Shown here piece by piece: positions 16,256 through 22,808 of a DNA stretch of 32,903 nucleotides; position 1 is the stretch's first letter, and each line of letters opens with the position of its first letter. This stretch comes from a virus, in the IMG/VR virus record IMGVR_UViG_3300031269_000053, positions 1 through 32,903 of that record. One strand, written 5' to 3'. The notes beneath the pieces were generated by a model. That model saw only the letters and a program-made list of their open reading frames with translations, made no database searches and was not told the origin of the DNA. The translations under genes and the position numbers were made by a program.

Positions 16256-16277
16256 AGCCGGGGGCTCCCCCCCGGCT
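16256..16277. terminator. GC-rich hairpin module, copy 2
   Basis: AGCCGGGGG (16256-16264) pairs with CCCCCGGCT (16269-16277). Flanking bases CTACCCGCAC and CAACCGAACAAAAATAAAAA match the module at 15528-15582. The copies differ by two C residues in the loop. Confidence 0.5.
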
Positions 16278-16298
16278 CAACCGAACAAAAATAAAAAA

Positions 16299-16316
16299 GG
16301 GCTGCATTAACAGCCC
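16299..16316 (-). terminator. Leader hairpin copy 4; intrinsic terminator on the - strand
   Basis: The same hairpin with AAAATAAAAAA before it gives a T-rich tail on the - strand. On the + strand it sits just before the ribosome site of the gene at 16336. Confidence 0.65.
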
Positions 16317-16335
16317 ACCCAAAGGAGATAACGTG

Positions 16336-16524
16336 ATGTTAACACAACCCGCCTCACAACATACGAACCTACCCTGGCAACGCGTCCGCAACCGCATCAA
16401 TGGGCGCGAAGGGATGGTACTCGCGGTGACACAAGACGCAGTCCGCGTGTTATGGGATGATGCCAAAAACGTCGAAGACGTTGCCTCAAGCATCCTAGAT
16501 ATCGTCAACGAGGTACGCCCGTAA
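16336..16524 (+). CDS. Small SH3/KOW-like protein, unknown
   Basis: A 62-residue product, starting at the ATG 8 bases after AAGGAG (the GTG at 16333 is slightly too close). The central part, VRNRINGREGMVLAVTQDAVRVLWDD, has the Gly-Val-hydrophobic strand pattern of a small SH3/KOW-like barrel, followed by a short helix. Such barrels bind nucleic acid or protein. It shares the leader module of the paralogous family but not its sequence. Confidence 0.6.
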   Translation: MLTQPASQHTNLPWQRVRNRINGREGMVLAVTQDAVRVLWDDAKNVEDVASSILDIVNEVRP

Positions 16525-16534
16525 CAAAAACGAA

Positions 16535-16554
16535 CGCGCATATACACATGCGCG
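16535..16554. promoter_or_regulatory. Hairpin upstream of the gene at 16589
   Basis: CGCGCAT (16535-16541) pairs with ATGCGCG (16548-16554) over a 6-base loop. It occupies the place held by the GGGCTG hairpin in the previous genes, ahead of AAAAGGAGATAACCC. It has a different sequence but the same layout. Confidence 0.5.
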
Positions 16555-16588
16555 CCGTCAGTAGTCACCCACCAAAAGGAGATAACCC

Positions 16589-16915
16589 ATGTTAATACAT
16601 TCGCGGATTAAAGGCAAGCTCATCACCCAACTCATTAACGCGCTCGACAGCGCCGACATGGCAGATTTTGACGTAGCAGCCGCCAATATCGCAGCGCAGT
16701 TTGTCGACTACGACACGCCAATAGTAGGCGTGGCGCTCAGCATCCCCCAACAGCTCACTAACGCTGCGATATTGTTGCGTAACACGTGGGGTATATCACT
16801 GGGTACAACACGCGCAAAGCAAGGCGCTCGACATGTGTTTATCTGCGCCGAGTTAATGCCAGACGCACCCCAGTTAGACGCAGCCGAGGCAAAACGCGAG
16901 CTCACTTATGCCTGA
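16589..16915 (+). CDS. Early small protein, unknown
   Basis: A 108-residue soluble protein with a strong AAAAGGAGAT ribosome site. It is helical with Ala-rich segments and contains a probable strand (HVFICAELMPD) near residue 85. It overlaps the next gene by 8 bases. No family recognised. Confidence 0.6.
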   Translation: MLIHSRIKGKLITQLINALDSADMADFDVAAANIAAQFVDYDTPIVGVALSIPQQLTNAAILLRNTWGISLGTTRAKQGARHVFICAELMPDAPQLDAAEAKRELTYA

Positions 16916-18044
16916 GTGGGATGCTGTACGTATCTGTGACTATCCGCTCGACCCACCCGAGTATCACGAGAGTGTTTATGACTATATCCCAGAGGGGGCA
17001 GAAATGACCGAAACGACAACCACACAAGACGCGCTCGTAATACTAGAGCAGTCCGAAACTTACGACAAGCACACGGAGCTCAACCTCGTAGCAACCCGCC
17101 CCAACGCTGCCCAAGCCCTCAACGCTGCCCTCGAAATCTTTCACGAAAACGAAGGGCGCGACATCACCGCCAACGACTTTTTGCGCATTACCACGCCCAA
17201 GGCTGCCGCATGGGAGATCCCAGACAGCAGCAAACCCGCAGGCGTGCGCTATGAAGAGGCAATCGAGGGCGTGCCGGTGTTCTGGAAATCGTCGCGCACG
17301 TATTACCCCGGTGAATACGGTGAAAATCCCGTACCCTCATGCGTAAGCGTTGACGGTAAAACGGGCATCGGAAACCCCGGGGGCAACTGCGCTACCTGCC
17401 CCAAGTCTCAGTTTGGTAACGACGGCGAGACACCCTCATGCCGTCTGCGCACTGAGGTTTATGTGCTTGTGCCGGGCGCTTTGTTGCCTATCGTGCTTGT
17501 GTTTTCGCCGGCAAACAACAAGATGTGGAGCGAATTCAGACGCGAGATGTTTCACGCGCACTACTTACCGCTGCACCGGGCGATGGTGCGTTTTGAGTTG
17601 GCACCCGAAAAGAGCGCCAACAAACGCGAGTATATGCGCATTGTGCCTAATTTTTTAGGCGCTATCCCAGACGAGTTTGAGGATAACCTTGTCACGTACA
17701 AACGCGCGCTGGCTGCCGTGCTGCTTGAGCAAAACGCTGGCAACGTGCTAGAGGAGGAGGCGCTCGACCTTGCTGACACAATCTCAAAAGCTACCGCGAG
17801 CTGGTTTGTGGCGGTACGAGGTACGGTTTTAGACGGCGATGACATGCGTTCGTACTTTTTGGAGAAAAAGACGGGTATGCCATCACTTGGCGACGTAGTG
17901 CGCACGCTCAGCGCTAGCCAGTATCGCGAGTTGCTCATTGAGGCGAAGCATTTTGCTCGCATCCGCGACGGCATGACCATTGAGCAGGTTGTGGCTAACG
18001 CCGCGCCCGTTAGTGACGATGAAGCTGGCGAGTGGCTCGAGTGA
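16908..18044 (+). CDS. Replication-region four-Cys protein, possible ssDNA-binding/annealing role
   Basis: A 378-residue protein. Cys at ~145, 161, 164 and 178 (NCATCPKSQFG, then C) form a likely zinc site of a type seen in conserved phage replication-region proteins. The N-terminal part is helical and the region around 180-260 is beta-rich (VYVLVPGALLPIVLVFSP). It ends in an acidic tail (SDDEAGEWLE), as do many ssDNA-binding proteins. The ATG at 17004, after GAGGGGGC, would give a 346-residue form starting MTETTTTQ and may be the true start. ssDNA binding is inferred from position and tail, not from a recognised fold. Confidence 0.6.
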   Translation: MPEWDAVRICDYPLDPPEYHESVYDYIPEGAEMTETTTTQDALVILEQSETYDKHTELNLVATRPNAAQALNAALEIFHENEGRDITANDFLRITTPKAAAWEIPDSSKPAGVRYEEAIEGVPVFWKSSRTYYPGEYGENPVPSCVSVDGKTGIGNPGGNCATCPKSQFGNDGETPSCRLRTEVYVLVPGALLPIVLVFSPANNKMWSEFRREMFHAHYLPLHRAMVRFELAPEKSANKREYMRIVPNFLGAIPDEFEDNLVTYKRALAAVLLEQNAGNVLEEEALDLADTISKATASWFVAVRGTVLDGDDMRSYFLEKKTGMPSLGDVVRTLSASQYRELLIEAKHFARIRDGMTIEQVVANAAPVSDDEAGEWLE

Positions 18045-18244
18045 CGCACCTTGTTATTTTTAGTTCCAACGCCGATTACTTGACCGACGCCGTTGCTAGC
18101 CTTAATAAGCATTATGATGACTGGGCAAACGACACCATTAACGTCGTGAGCGTACAAACCACCCACCAAACCGTTATTAATTCCGCTGGTAACGTGGAAT
18201 ATCATTTTTTGACCCTTACAATTACCTACACCCTTGTCGGCTGA
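18041..18244 (+). CDS. Small protein, unknown
   Basis: 67 residues from the GTG that overlaps the previous stop (GTGA). It is mostly beta with TITYTLVG at the end. The last bases (CACCCTTGTCGGCTGA) are repeated at the end of the truncated HTH gene at 18682, because the module duplication begins here. Confidence 0.55.
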   Translation: MTHLVIFSSNADYLTDAVASLNKHYDDWANDTINVVSVQTTHQTVINSAGNVEYHFLTLTITYTLVG

Positions 18245-18666
18245 CAAAACCAAGCGGCTCGTGCGCTGCGATTACTGCGCAGCACGAGCCGCCCTAGAGC
18301 TTGATGGGGAGTTAACCACCCGTCAGTACTATGAGTAGCCAACCCAATACCAACCCACTAAACCGAAAAGGTGAGAATGTTTACACACATAAAAATCGCG
18401 TTTGATCTCGACATCCCCAGCAGCGAAAAACTCGTACTCATTGCCCTTTCCTGCCACGCAGACGCCGAGGGGGCATGTTACCCAAGTATCAGTCGGCTGG
18501 CACAAGACACGAGCCTCACGACTCGCACCGTTACCCGTTGCGTTGGGATGTTATCACGGCGAGGGCTTATAGAAAAGCGCGCCCGCTCAACACCGCAAGG
18601 GCGCACGAGTAACAGTTACACTTTGCGTTTAGGACAGCAAAGTGTAACTGACGACACCCAAACCGT
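18229..18666 (+). repeat. Tandem duplication, unit A (zinc ribbon + HTH N-terminus, decayed)
   Basis: Unit A matches unit B (18667-19215) at high identity but is 111 bp shorter, through a deletion in the zinc-ribbon gene. Both start CACCCTTGTCGGCTGACAAA and both end in GACGACACCCAAACCGT. The CACC at the junction is shared microhomology. Confidence 0.85.
18234..18338 (+). pseudogene. Truncated zinc-ribbon gene copy
   Basis: A 34-codon remnant whose first 31 residues nearly equal those of the intact gene at 18672 (CDYC motif kept). It then hits TAG after a 111-bp deletion that removed the second Cys cluster. It cannot form the four-Cys site and is probably a non-functional leftover of the duplication. 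Confidence 0.7.
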
Positions 18667-18682
18667 CACCCTTGTCGGCTGA
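18377..18682 (+). CDS. Truncated HTH replication-initiator-like paralogue
   Basis: 101 residues from the ATG after AAAAGGTGAGA. It is nearly identical to the N-terminal ~95 residues of the gene at 18926 (FDLDIPSSEKLVL, ACYPSISRLAQDTSLTTRTV, LSRRGLIEK), a winged HTH of the HTH_36 kind. It ends with LVG copied from the upstream gene's end. It keeps the DNA-binding domain and lacks the C-terminal region, so it could act as a competitor or regulator at the same sites, or be a by-product. Confidence 0.65.
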   Translation: MFTHIKIAFDLDIPSSEKLVLIALSCHADAEGACYPSISRLAQDTSLTTRTVTRCVGMLSRRGLIEKRARSTPQGRTSNSYTLRLGQQSVTDDTQTVTLVG

Positions 18683-19215
18683 CAAAACCAAGCGGCTCGT
18701 GCGCTGCGATTACTGCGCAGCACGAGCCACCCTAGAGCTTGCTGGGGAGTTAACCACCCGTCAGATTTTCGAGACATACGGCTGGGATGTGTATGTAACC
18801 CTACGTTGCCGCAGCCTATGCCCAGACTGCGCCCGAGGCGCGATAGCTGGTGGATACGTGCGTGCCGAGTTTCGTAACGGGCGTAAGTTTGGCGAACGCC
18901 AACCCACTAAACCGAAAAGGTGAGTATGTTCACACACATGAAAATCGCGTTTGATCTCGACATCCCCAGCAGCGAAAAACTCGTACTCGTTGCCCTTTCC
19001 CGCTACGCAGACGCCGAGGGGGCATGTTACCCGAGTATCGCCCGATTGGCACGAGACACGAGCTTCACGACTAACACCGTTACCCGTTGCGTTGGGATGT
19101 TATCACGGCGAGGGCTTATAGAAAAGTGCGCCCGCTCAACATCGCGAGGGCGCACGAGTAACAGTTACACTTTGCGTTTAGGACAGCAAAGTGTAACTGA
19201 CGACACCCAAACCGT
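18667..19215 (+). repeat. Tandem duplication, unit B (intact)
   Basis: This is the intact copy: the whole zinc-ribbon gene plus the HTH domain of the full-length initiator-like gene. See unit A at 18229-18666. Confidence 0.85.
18672..18923 (+). CDS. Zinc-ribbon protein
   Basis: 83 residues from a TTG at 18672 that overlaps the preceding stop; GTG 18699 is an alternative start. CDYC (~12-15) and CRSLCPDC (~46-53) give a four- to five-Cys zinc ribbon. The C-terminus is basic (RNGRKFGERQPTKPKR), fitting nucleic-acid binding. It overlaps the spacer of the next gene and is probably translationally coupled to it. Confidence 0.6.
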   Translation: MSADKTKRLVRCDYCAARATLELAGELTTRQIFETYGWDVYVTLRCRSLCPDCARGAIAGGYVRAEFRNGRKFGERQPTKPKR

Positions 19216-19702
19216 CACCGACACACATAGCCGTCTACCACGCGAAAACAACGAGTTAGCCATCCTAGAGACAAAACCCGTTGAACGTCAACGGAAACCC
19301 GATTATGACGCGTTTAAAGATTACTGGAATGCAGTCATACCGCCTCACTGGTCTCAGTGCATACAAATCACAGACACTCGCCAGCGCCTTATTAAACAGC
19401 TCTATGAAGATGTTGGCGTTGAGGCTGCGTTTGGCGTGTTTACGGCTGGTGTCGGTTTTTGTGTCAATGACAGATGGTGGCGCGGAAAGGACGGCATAAG
19501 CATCGAAAACATCATGAGCAACGGCAAACTCGTAGGTTTGGCGGAAAGACAGCAAACAAAACAAGCAAAAGACGCACGTGCACCATCTACCGACCTAGCC
19601 GCCTTGTTAGCAGATGACGTGACTGGGCAGCAAGGCGCACGTGTTACCGCTCCATCTAACGACCTAGCCGCCTTGTTAGCAGATGACTATGGACACAACT
19701 AA
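18926..19702 (+). CDS. HTH replication-initiator-like protein
   Basis: 258 residues from the ATG after AAAAGGTGAGT. Residues ~1-95 form a winged HTH of the HTH_36 type found in DnaD/O-like phage replication proteins. A linker follows, then a helical domain (~125-210: YDAFKDYWNAVIPPHW through KDGISIENIMSNG) as in primosomal proteins. The C-terminus repeats DLAALLADD twice. Placed ahead of a DnaC-like loader, it likely binds the origin and recruits the loader and host helicase. The HTH assignment is fairly sure; the initiator role is inferred. Confidence 0.7.
   Translation: MFTHMKIAFDLDIPSSEKLVLVALSRYADAEGACYPSIARLARDTSFTTNTVTRCVGMLSRRGLIEKCARSTSRGRTSNSYTLRLGQQSVTDDTQTVTDTHSRLPRENNELAILETKPVERQRKPDYDAFKDYWNAVIPPHWSQCIQITDTRQRLIKQLYEDVGVEAAFGVFTAGVGFCVNDRWWRGKDGISIENIMSNGKLVGLAERQQTKQAKDARAPSTDLAALLADDVTGQQGARVTAPSNDLAALLADDYGHN
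19583..19687 (+). repeat. 36-bp direct repeat at the end of the initiator-like gene
   Basis: 19583-19618 and 19652-19687 are 36-bp copies with one mismatch, 69 bp apart in frame. They encode PS[T/N]DLAALLADD twice. The second copy supplies the start codon of the next gene (GCAGATGACTATG). Confidence 0.85.
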
Positions 19703-20123
19703 GGGTTTGGGACGCGTTTCCCGAGGTAGCCGCGTGAGCATTGTTGGGGACGACATGAACCGCGAAAGGCGCATTGAGCACGCCAACGCGTTGGTTGGGT
19801 GCATTGCTAGTTGTGGTCGTAGATTCCTTGACGGTGACCCCGTTGCTCGCATCTACTGTGATAACCGGGGTCATCCGTGGTTTGTGGACGGATACACACA
19901 AAAACATATTTATTTGTATTACCCCAGATGGGGAGGTCAGCAGGGGTTTTCGCAAGGTGGGACTTTGAGGGAGTTGGTCAATCAGTTGAAAGAATGGATT
20001 ATTGGCAATCGTGCGTTCGTTAGTCGTGGAGTGTTTCAACACTGGGGTTACGGCGCTGACATGCAGATTGTGCTTGATGAAGCCGTTCGACTAGGCATTT
20101 TGGGGGATGACAGTGGGAATTAG
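19683..20123 (+). CDS. Conserved-looking phage protein, unknown
   Basis: 146 residues from the ATG at 19683, which overlaps the previous gene by 20 bases. MNRERRIEHANALVGCIASC at 19755 may be the real start, since the conserved-looking part begins there. It contains GRRFLDGDPVARIYCDNRG, WFVDGYTQKHIYLYY and WGYGADM. It is probably a small alpha/beta domain in the replication operon. No catalytic motif was recognised. Confidence 0.6.
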   Translation: MTMDTTKGLGRVSRGSRVSIVGDDMNRERRIEHANALVGCIASCGRRFLDGDPVARIYCDNRGHPWFVDGYTQKHIYLYYPRWGGQQGFSQGGTLRELVNQLKEWIIGNRAFVSRGVFQHWGYGADMQIVLDEAVRLGILGDDSGN

Positions 20124-20424
20124 TAAGCGAGAACGCAAACGCTTTGAGAGATGGTACGTGCGCCGCCACTGCCCAGATGAAGGCAGTGACCCACTCAAGC
20201 GCAGTGTCAACTACCCTTACCAGTATCCACGTGAATCAACCCGGCGCGCTTGGACAGCATGGCGAGCGCAGCACAAACGCCATAAACCCATTATTGAAGC
20301 TGCCAAAAAGCTCACAGAAGCTGTTGACCTTGAAGACCTCGAGCGCTACCTTGACGACCTCAAAACCACTATTGCCGACCTTGAGAAGGAGGCTACCCAT
20401 GACCACAACCAAGACACTGATTAA
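20107..20424 (+). CDS. Small basic/coiled-coil protein, unknown
   Basis: 105 residues from the ATG after TTTTGGGGG. The N-terminal half is very basic (KRERKRFERWYVRRH) and the C-terminal half is a predicted coiled coil (DLEDLERYLDDLKTTIADLE). It could be a loader or replication accessory that binds DNA. It overlaps the start of the DnaC-like gene. Confidence 0.55.
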   Translation: MTVGISKRERKRFERWYVRRHCPDEGSDPLKRSVNYPYQYPRESTRRAWTAWRAQHKRHKPIIEAAKKLTEAVDLEDLERYLDDLKTTIADLEKEATHDHNQDTD

Positions 20425-21118
20425 CGATGTCATCAAACCACTCGAGCAGTTCACGCTTGAGGATATATGGCTCGAGCACCCGGACGGCAGCGTGTCGCGT
20501 AGCCCCGAATACGAACGCGCTCTGAATGCTGACAAGGCGCGTAAAGAACTTGTAAACGCGGGGGTTGGCGAGCGTTACTGGCATATGCACTCGAGCCAAC
20601 TGACGCCAACTGACGCCCTTAAGCGCGTGCTGACGGGTATCAAGCGGTATCACGAGATAAAGGGTCACAACCTCATTTTGAGCGGCGGGCTGGGCACAGG
20701 CAAAACGCAGGCGGCTATCTTAATCCTCAAAAAGGCTTTGCACGAAGGCGACACTGCCTTGCTACAAAATCTCGGTTTGCTAGCTGTCACGGTGCGTGAT
20801 GGTTATAGCGCCGGGTTTGACCAAGACAAACTTACCGAGCATGGCGCTATCACTCGCATGACAACCCCCGACGTGCTGATACTAGACGATTTAGGCGCGG
20901 GGGAAACAAGCAATGCCGCCGTTGAACAGCGATTGCTTTATTTGGTACTCGAGCAGCGTTGCAACAACAAAAAAACCACCATTATCACTAGCAACCTAAC
21001 GCTAGCAGAGCTGATAAACGCTTACGGCAAACGCATCCTCAACCGCTTGCAACCAACCACCACCATTACCTTCGAGGGTACTAACTGGCGGCTCGAGCAG
21101 AGCGGGGGCGGTTGGTGA
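20399..21118 (+). CDS. DnaC-like AAA+ helicase loader
   Basis: 239 residues. The ATG at 20399 is chosen because AAGGAGG lies 7 bases upstream; the frame is open further up only as a shadow of the previous gene. The Walker A motif is GGLGTGKT at ~96-103, Walker B is LILDD at ~160-164, and a sensor-like TIITSNLT follows. This is the standard IstB/DnaC family layout with a shorter N-terminal helicase-binding region. It loads the replicative helicase at the origin. The last residues, WRLEQSGGGW, resemble the end of the winged-helix protein at 21956. Confidence 0.85.
   Translation: MTTTKTLINDVIKPLEQFTLEDIWLEHPDGSVSRSPEYERALNADKARKELVNAGVGERYWHMHSSQLTPTDALKRVLTGIKRYHEIKGHNLILSGGLGTGKTQAAILILKKALHEGDTALLQNLGLLAVTVRDGYSAGFDQDKLTEHGAITRMTTPDVLILDDLGAGETSNAAVEQRLLYLVLEQRCNNKKTTIITSNLTLAELINAYGKRILNRLQPTTTITFEGTNWRLEQSGGGW
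21086..21110 (+). repeat. 25-bp repeat encoding WRLEQSGG, copy 1
   Basis: This stretch is identical to 21924-21948. It includes GGCGGCTCGAGCAGAGCG and codes for the C-terminal residues of the helicase loader. Confidence 0.85.
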
Positions 21119-21140
21119 GGCGTATAGGCATACGCCCGGA
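21119..21140. promoter_or_regulatory. Short hairpin after the loader gene
   Basis: GGCGTAT and ATACGCC pair across AGGC, just after the loader stop. There is no T run. It could be a processing or weak regulatory hairpin within the operon. Confidence 0.4.
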
Positions 21141-21212
21141 ATGAAGAAGAAGATCCAGAAACGCGACGTTAGAGCTGGCGGCGCTAGCTGCCCCAAAGGA
21201 GTGGGAAAATGA
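21141..21212 (+). CDS. Possible 23-residue basic micro-ORF
   Basis: ATG at 21141 reads MKKKIQKRDVRAGGASCPKG and ends in the ATGA overlap of the next gene. The ribosome site is weak (CGGA). The overlap and strongly basic start suggest a coupled leader peptide or tiny DNA-binding protein. It could also be chance. Confidence 0.3.
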   Translation: MKKKIQKRDVRAGGASCPKGVGK

Positions 21213-21373
21213 CAGGTAAAGAACGTGTAACAGCCGTGCTAGACGCTGCCAAGACCCTCACAGCAGACGACCCCGAACAACTTAACGACAGAGCTGTTAT
21301 CGTCTCGACTCTTGAGTGGCTAGCGTTACGTGAGGCTGTGCAAGCCTACGCCCGACTCGAAGAAGAAGGGTGA
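21209..21373 (+). CDS. Small helical protein, unknown
   Basis: 54 residues with an AAAGGAG ribosome site. Helical and acidic (AVLDAAKTLTADDPEQL, LEWLALREAVQAYARLEEE). It overlaps the next gene by GTGA. No family recognised. Confidence 0.6.
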   Translation: MTGKERVTAVLDAAKTLTADDPEQLNDRAVIVSTLEWLALREAVQAYARLEEEG

Positions 21374-21558
21374 GCGGGTTTTCGCCGCTCGATAACCCCG
21401 ACAGGGTCGAGCTAGAAATGCAACGCGAAAACCTCGCCGGTATGCTGTGGGGGTTACGTCAAGAGTTACAACGCGCCCACGATGACAATGACGGTGGGCA
21501 GGCGTTAACCGTCGAGACGGAGATACGCGAGACGATGTTAGAGATGGCTGCGCTATGA
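21370..21558 (+). CDS. Small helical protein, unknown
   Basis: 62 residues from GTG in the GTGA overlap. Mostly one or two amphipathic helices (LEMQRENLAGMLWGLRQELQ), perhaps a dimeric coiled coil. It overlaps the next ATG by 4 bases. No family recognised. Confidence 0.55.
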   Translation: MSGFSPLDNPDRVELEMQRENLAGMLWGLRQELQRAHDDNDGGQALTVETEIRETMLEMAAL

Positions 21559-21956
21559 TTTTCCGACCCATTTACAGCCCCCATCATGCAGACCAACTTT
21601 CGGAGCTGGCACAAACCCCTGGCATGACCCTGCAAGATTATGACCGCCGCCGGGCTGAGATATTACAAAGCACGCCCGACCCTGTCGAGTTTGGGCGCGA
21701 GTATGAGGAAGTAATGACTAGGCATCACGAGAGGCACGCTAGGCTACGCGCTACCATCGTGGACCTACTACAAGAGCATGGCGAGCTTAATACTGCACAA
21801 GTCGCTCGCCACCTAGGCGTTACTTCGTCATACACGTTGCAAAAACATCTCTATTACTTAACAGATAGAGCCGCTATCAAGTACCGCTCCGAATCACCAA
21901 CCACAGGCGGACATAAGCTTTTTTGGCGGCTCGAGCAGAGCGGGGGCGCGTCATGA
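21555..21956 (+). CDS. Winged-helix DNA-binding protein
   Basis: 133 residues. The C-terminal half (~68-120) reads as a winged helix: RLRATIVDLLQEHGELNTAQ, VARHLGVTSSYTLQKHLYYL, then a basic wing (KYRSESPTTGG). The N-terminal half is helical. It ends in WRLEQSGG, encoded by a 25-bp stretch identical to the end of the DnaC-like gene. It is likely a transcription regulator or replication accessory. Confidence 0.65.
   Translation: MIFRPIYSPHHADQLSELAQTPGMTLQDYDRRRAEILQSTPDPVEFGREYEEVMTRHHERHARLRATIVDLLQEHGELNTAQVARHLGVTSSYTLQKHLYYLTDRAAIKYRSESPTTGGHKLFWRLEQSGGAS
21924..21948 (+). repeat. 25-bp repeat encoding WRLEQSGG, copy 2
   Basis: This is the second copy, in the same reading frame, at the C-terminus of the winged-helix protein. 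Confidence 0.85.
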
Positions 21957-22336
21957 GTTGGCGTGTTGAAGACATGAGCGCACGCCAACGCCAACTCGTA
22001 GCCGCGTCACACGGGCGCGCTAGTTGGTTTGCAGACAAGCGCGTCAAAAACGACATGCCCGAGGCGGACTTTCAAACCGTCATCATAGAGCTCGCCACCC
22101 TCCGCGGGTGGCGCTACATATGGCACGATAACGACAGCCGCAAAAACATCGCCGGCAAACCCGACCTAGAGCTCGCTTGCCCAAGCCGTGGTTACCTACA
22201 GGCTGAACTAAAAACCAAAAACAACAAACCACGTCCCGAGCAACAACGCGTTATAGACATCCTACGTAACGCAGGTGTGACGGTATACGTCTGGACGCCA
22301 ACAAATTGGCGCGAGATCGTTAACGTATTATGGTGA
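21953..22336 (+). CDS. VRR-NUC domain endonuclease
   Basis: 127 residues from the ATG in the ATGA overlap. Residues ~38-127 fit the VRR-NUC (PD-(D/E)XK) pattern: EADFQTVIIELATLRGW, WHDNDSRKN, GKPDLELACP with the catalytic Asp, and AELKTKN with the Glu-x-Lys pair. RPEQQRVIDILRNAG, VYVWTP and a C-terminal helix follow. In phages this family often resolves branched DNA during recombination or before packaging. Confidence 0.85.
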   Translation: MSWRVEDMSARQRQLVAASHGRASWFADKRVKNDMPEADFQTVIIELATLRGWRYIWHDNDSRKNIAGKPDLELACPSRGYLQAELKTKNNKPRPEQQRVIDILRNAGVTVYVWTPTNWREIVNVLW

Positions 22337-22346
22337 GGGGGGCAGT

Positions 22347-22808
22347 GTGAGTATATCTGAGGCATTAACGCCAACCACCCAAGCGGAAAAAACACTTATA
22401 AGATACCGCAGTGATTACATTTGCCGTACGTTGTATCGCGTGTTTCATGCTCAGCGATCGTGGCAGACTATGGCGACGCATTACCGTTATGATGGCAGCA
22501 CGGTCGAAGACCCCAAGGGCAGCGTGGCTAAGGGCGCCAAGTACCTATACGTGGGCATAGACGCCGAGGCGAGCCTAGGCATCGCTCGCCACGCCGTCAT
22601 CCTTTGGCAAGGCGACCTCAAGGCGGCGTTTAAAGCCATGCGATTAGATGAGCAAGACGCGTGGCAAGAGATGTTACTTAGAGATCGTTGGGCGGCTATA
22701 TGGCACGTTAGGCGCAGCCGCCGCGAGCTAGAACGCGCCCCCACGACGCGCGTCGAGTTATCGGCAGCGTGTTACAAGATTGCTAAATTGGCGCGTGTGG
22801 CAGCGTGA
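22347..22808 (+). CDS. Helical protein, unknown
   Basis: 153 residues from GTG after GAGGGGGGCA. Entirely helical and rich in Arg and Trp (WQTMATHYRY, WQEMLLRDRWAAIWHVRRSRRE). It lies at the end of the replication block. It could be a late-gene regulator or DNA-binding protein. No family recognised. Confidence 0.55.
   Translation: MSISEALTPTTQAEKTLIRYRSDYICRTLYRVFHAQRSWQTMATHYRYDGSTVEDPKGSVAKGAKYLYVGIDAEASLGIARHAVILWQGDLKAAFKAMRLDEQDAWQEMLLRDRWAAIWHVRRSRRELERAPTTRVELSAACYKIAKLARVAA

Noticed and set aside
17561-18253. 230-codon ORF on the - strand
   Set aside because: It is antisense to the four-Cys protein and the next gene, both better supported by ribosome sites and coupling.
20144-20398. 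N-terminal extension of the DnaC-like gene
   Set aside because: The 85 extra codons overlap a better-supported gene (20107-20424), and the ATG at 20399 has a strong AAGGAGG site.
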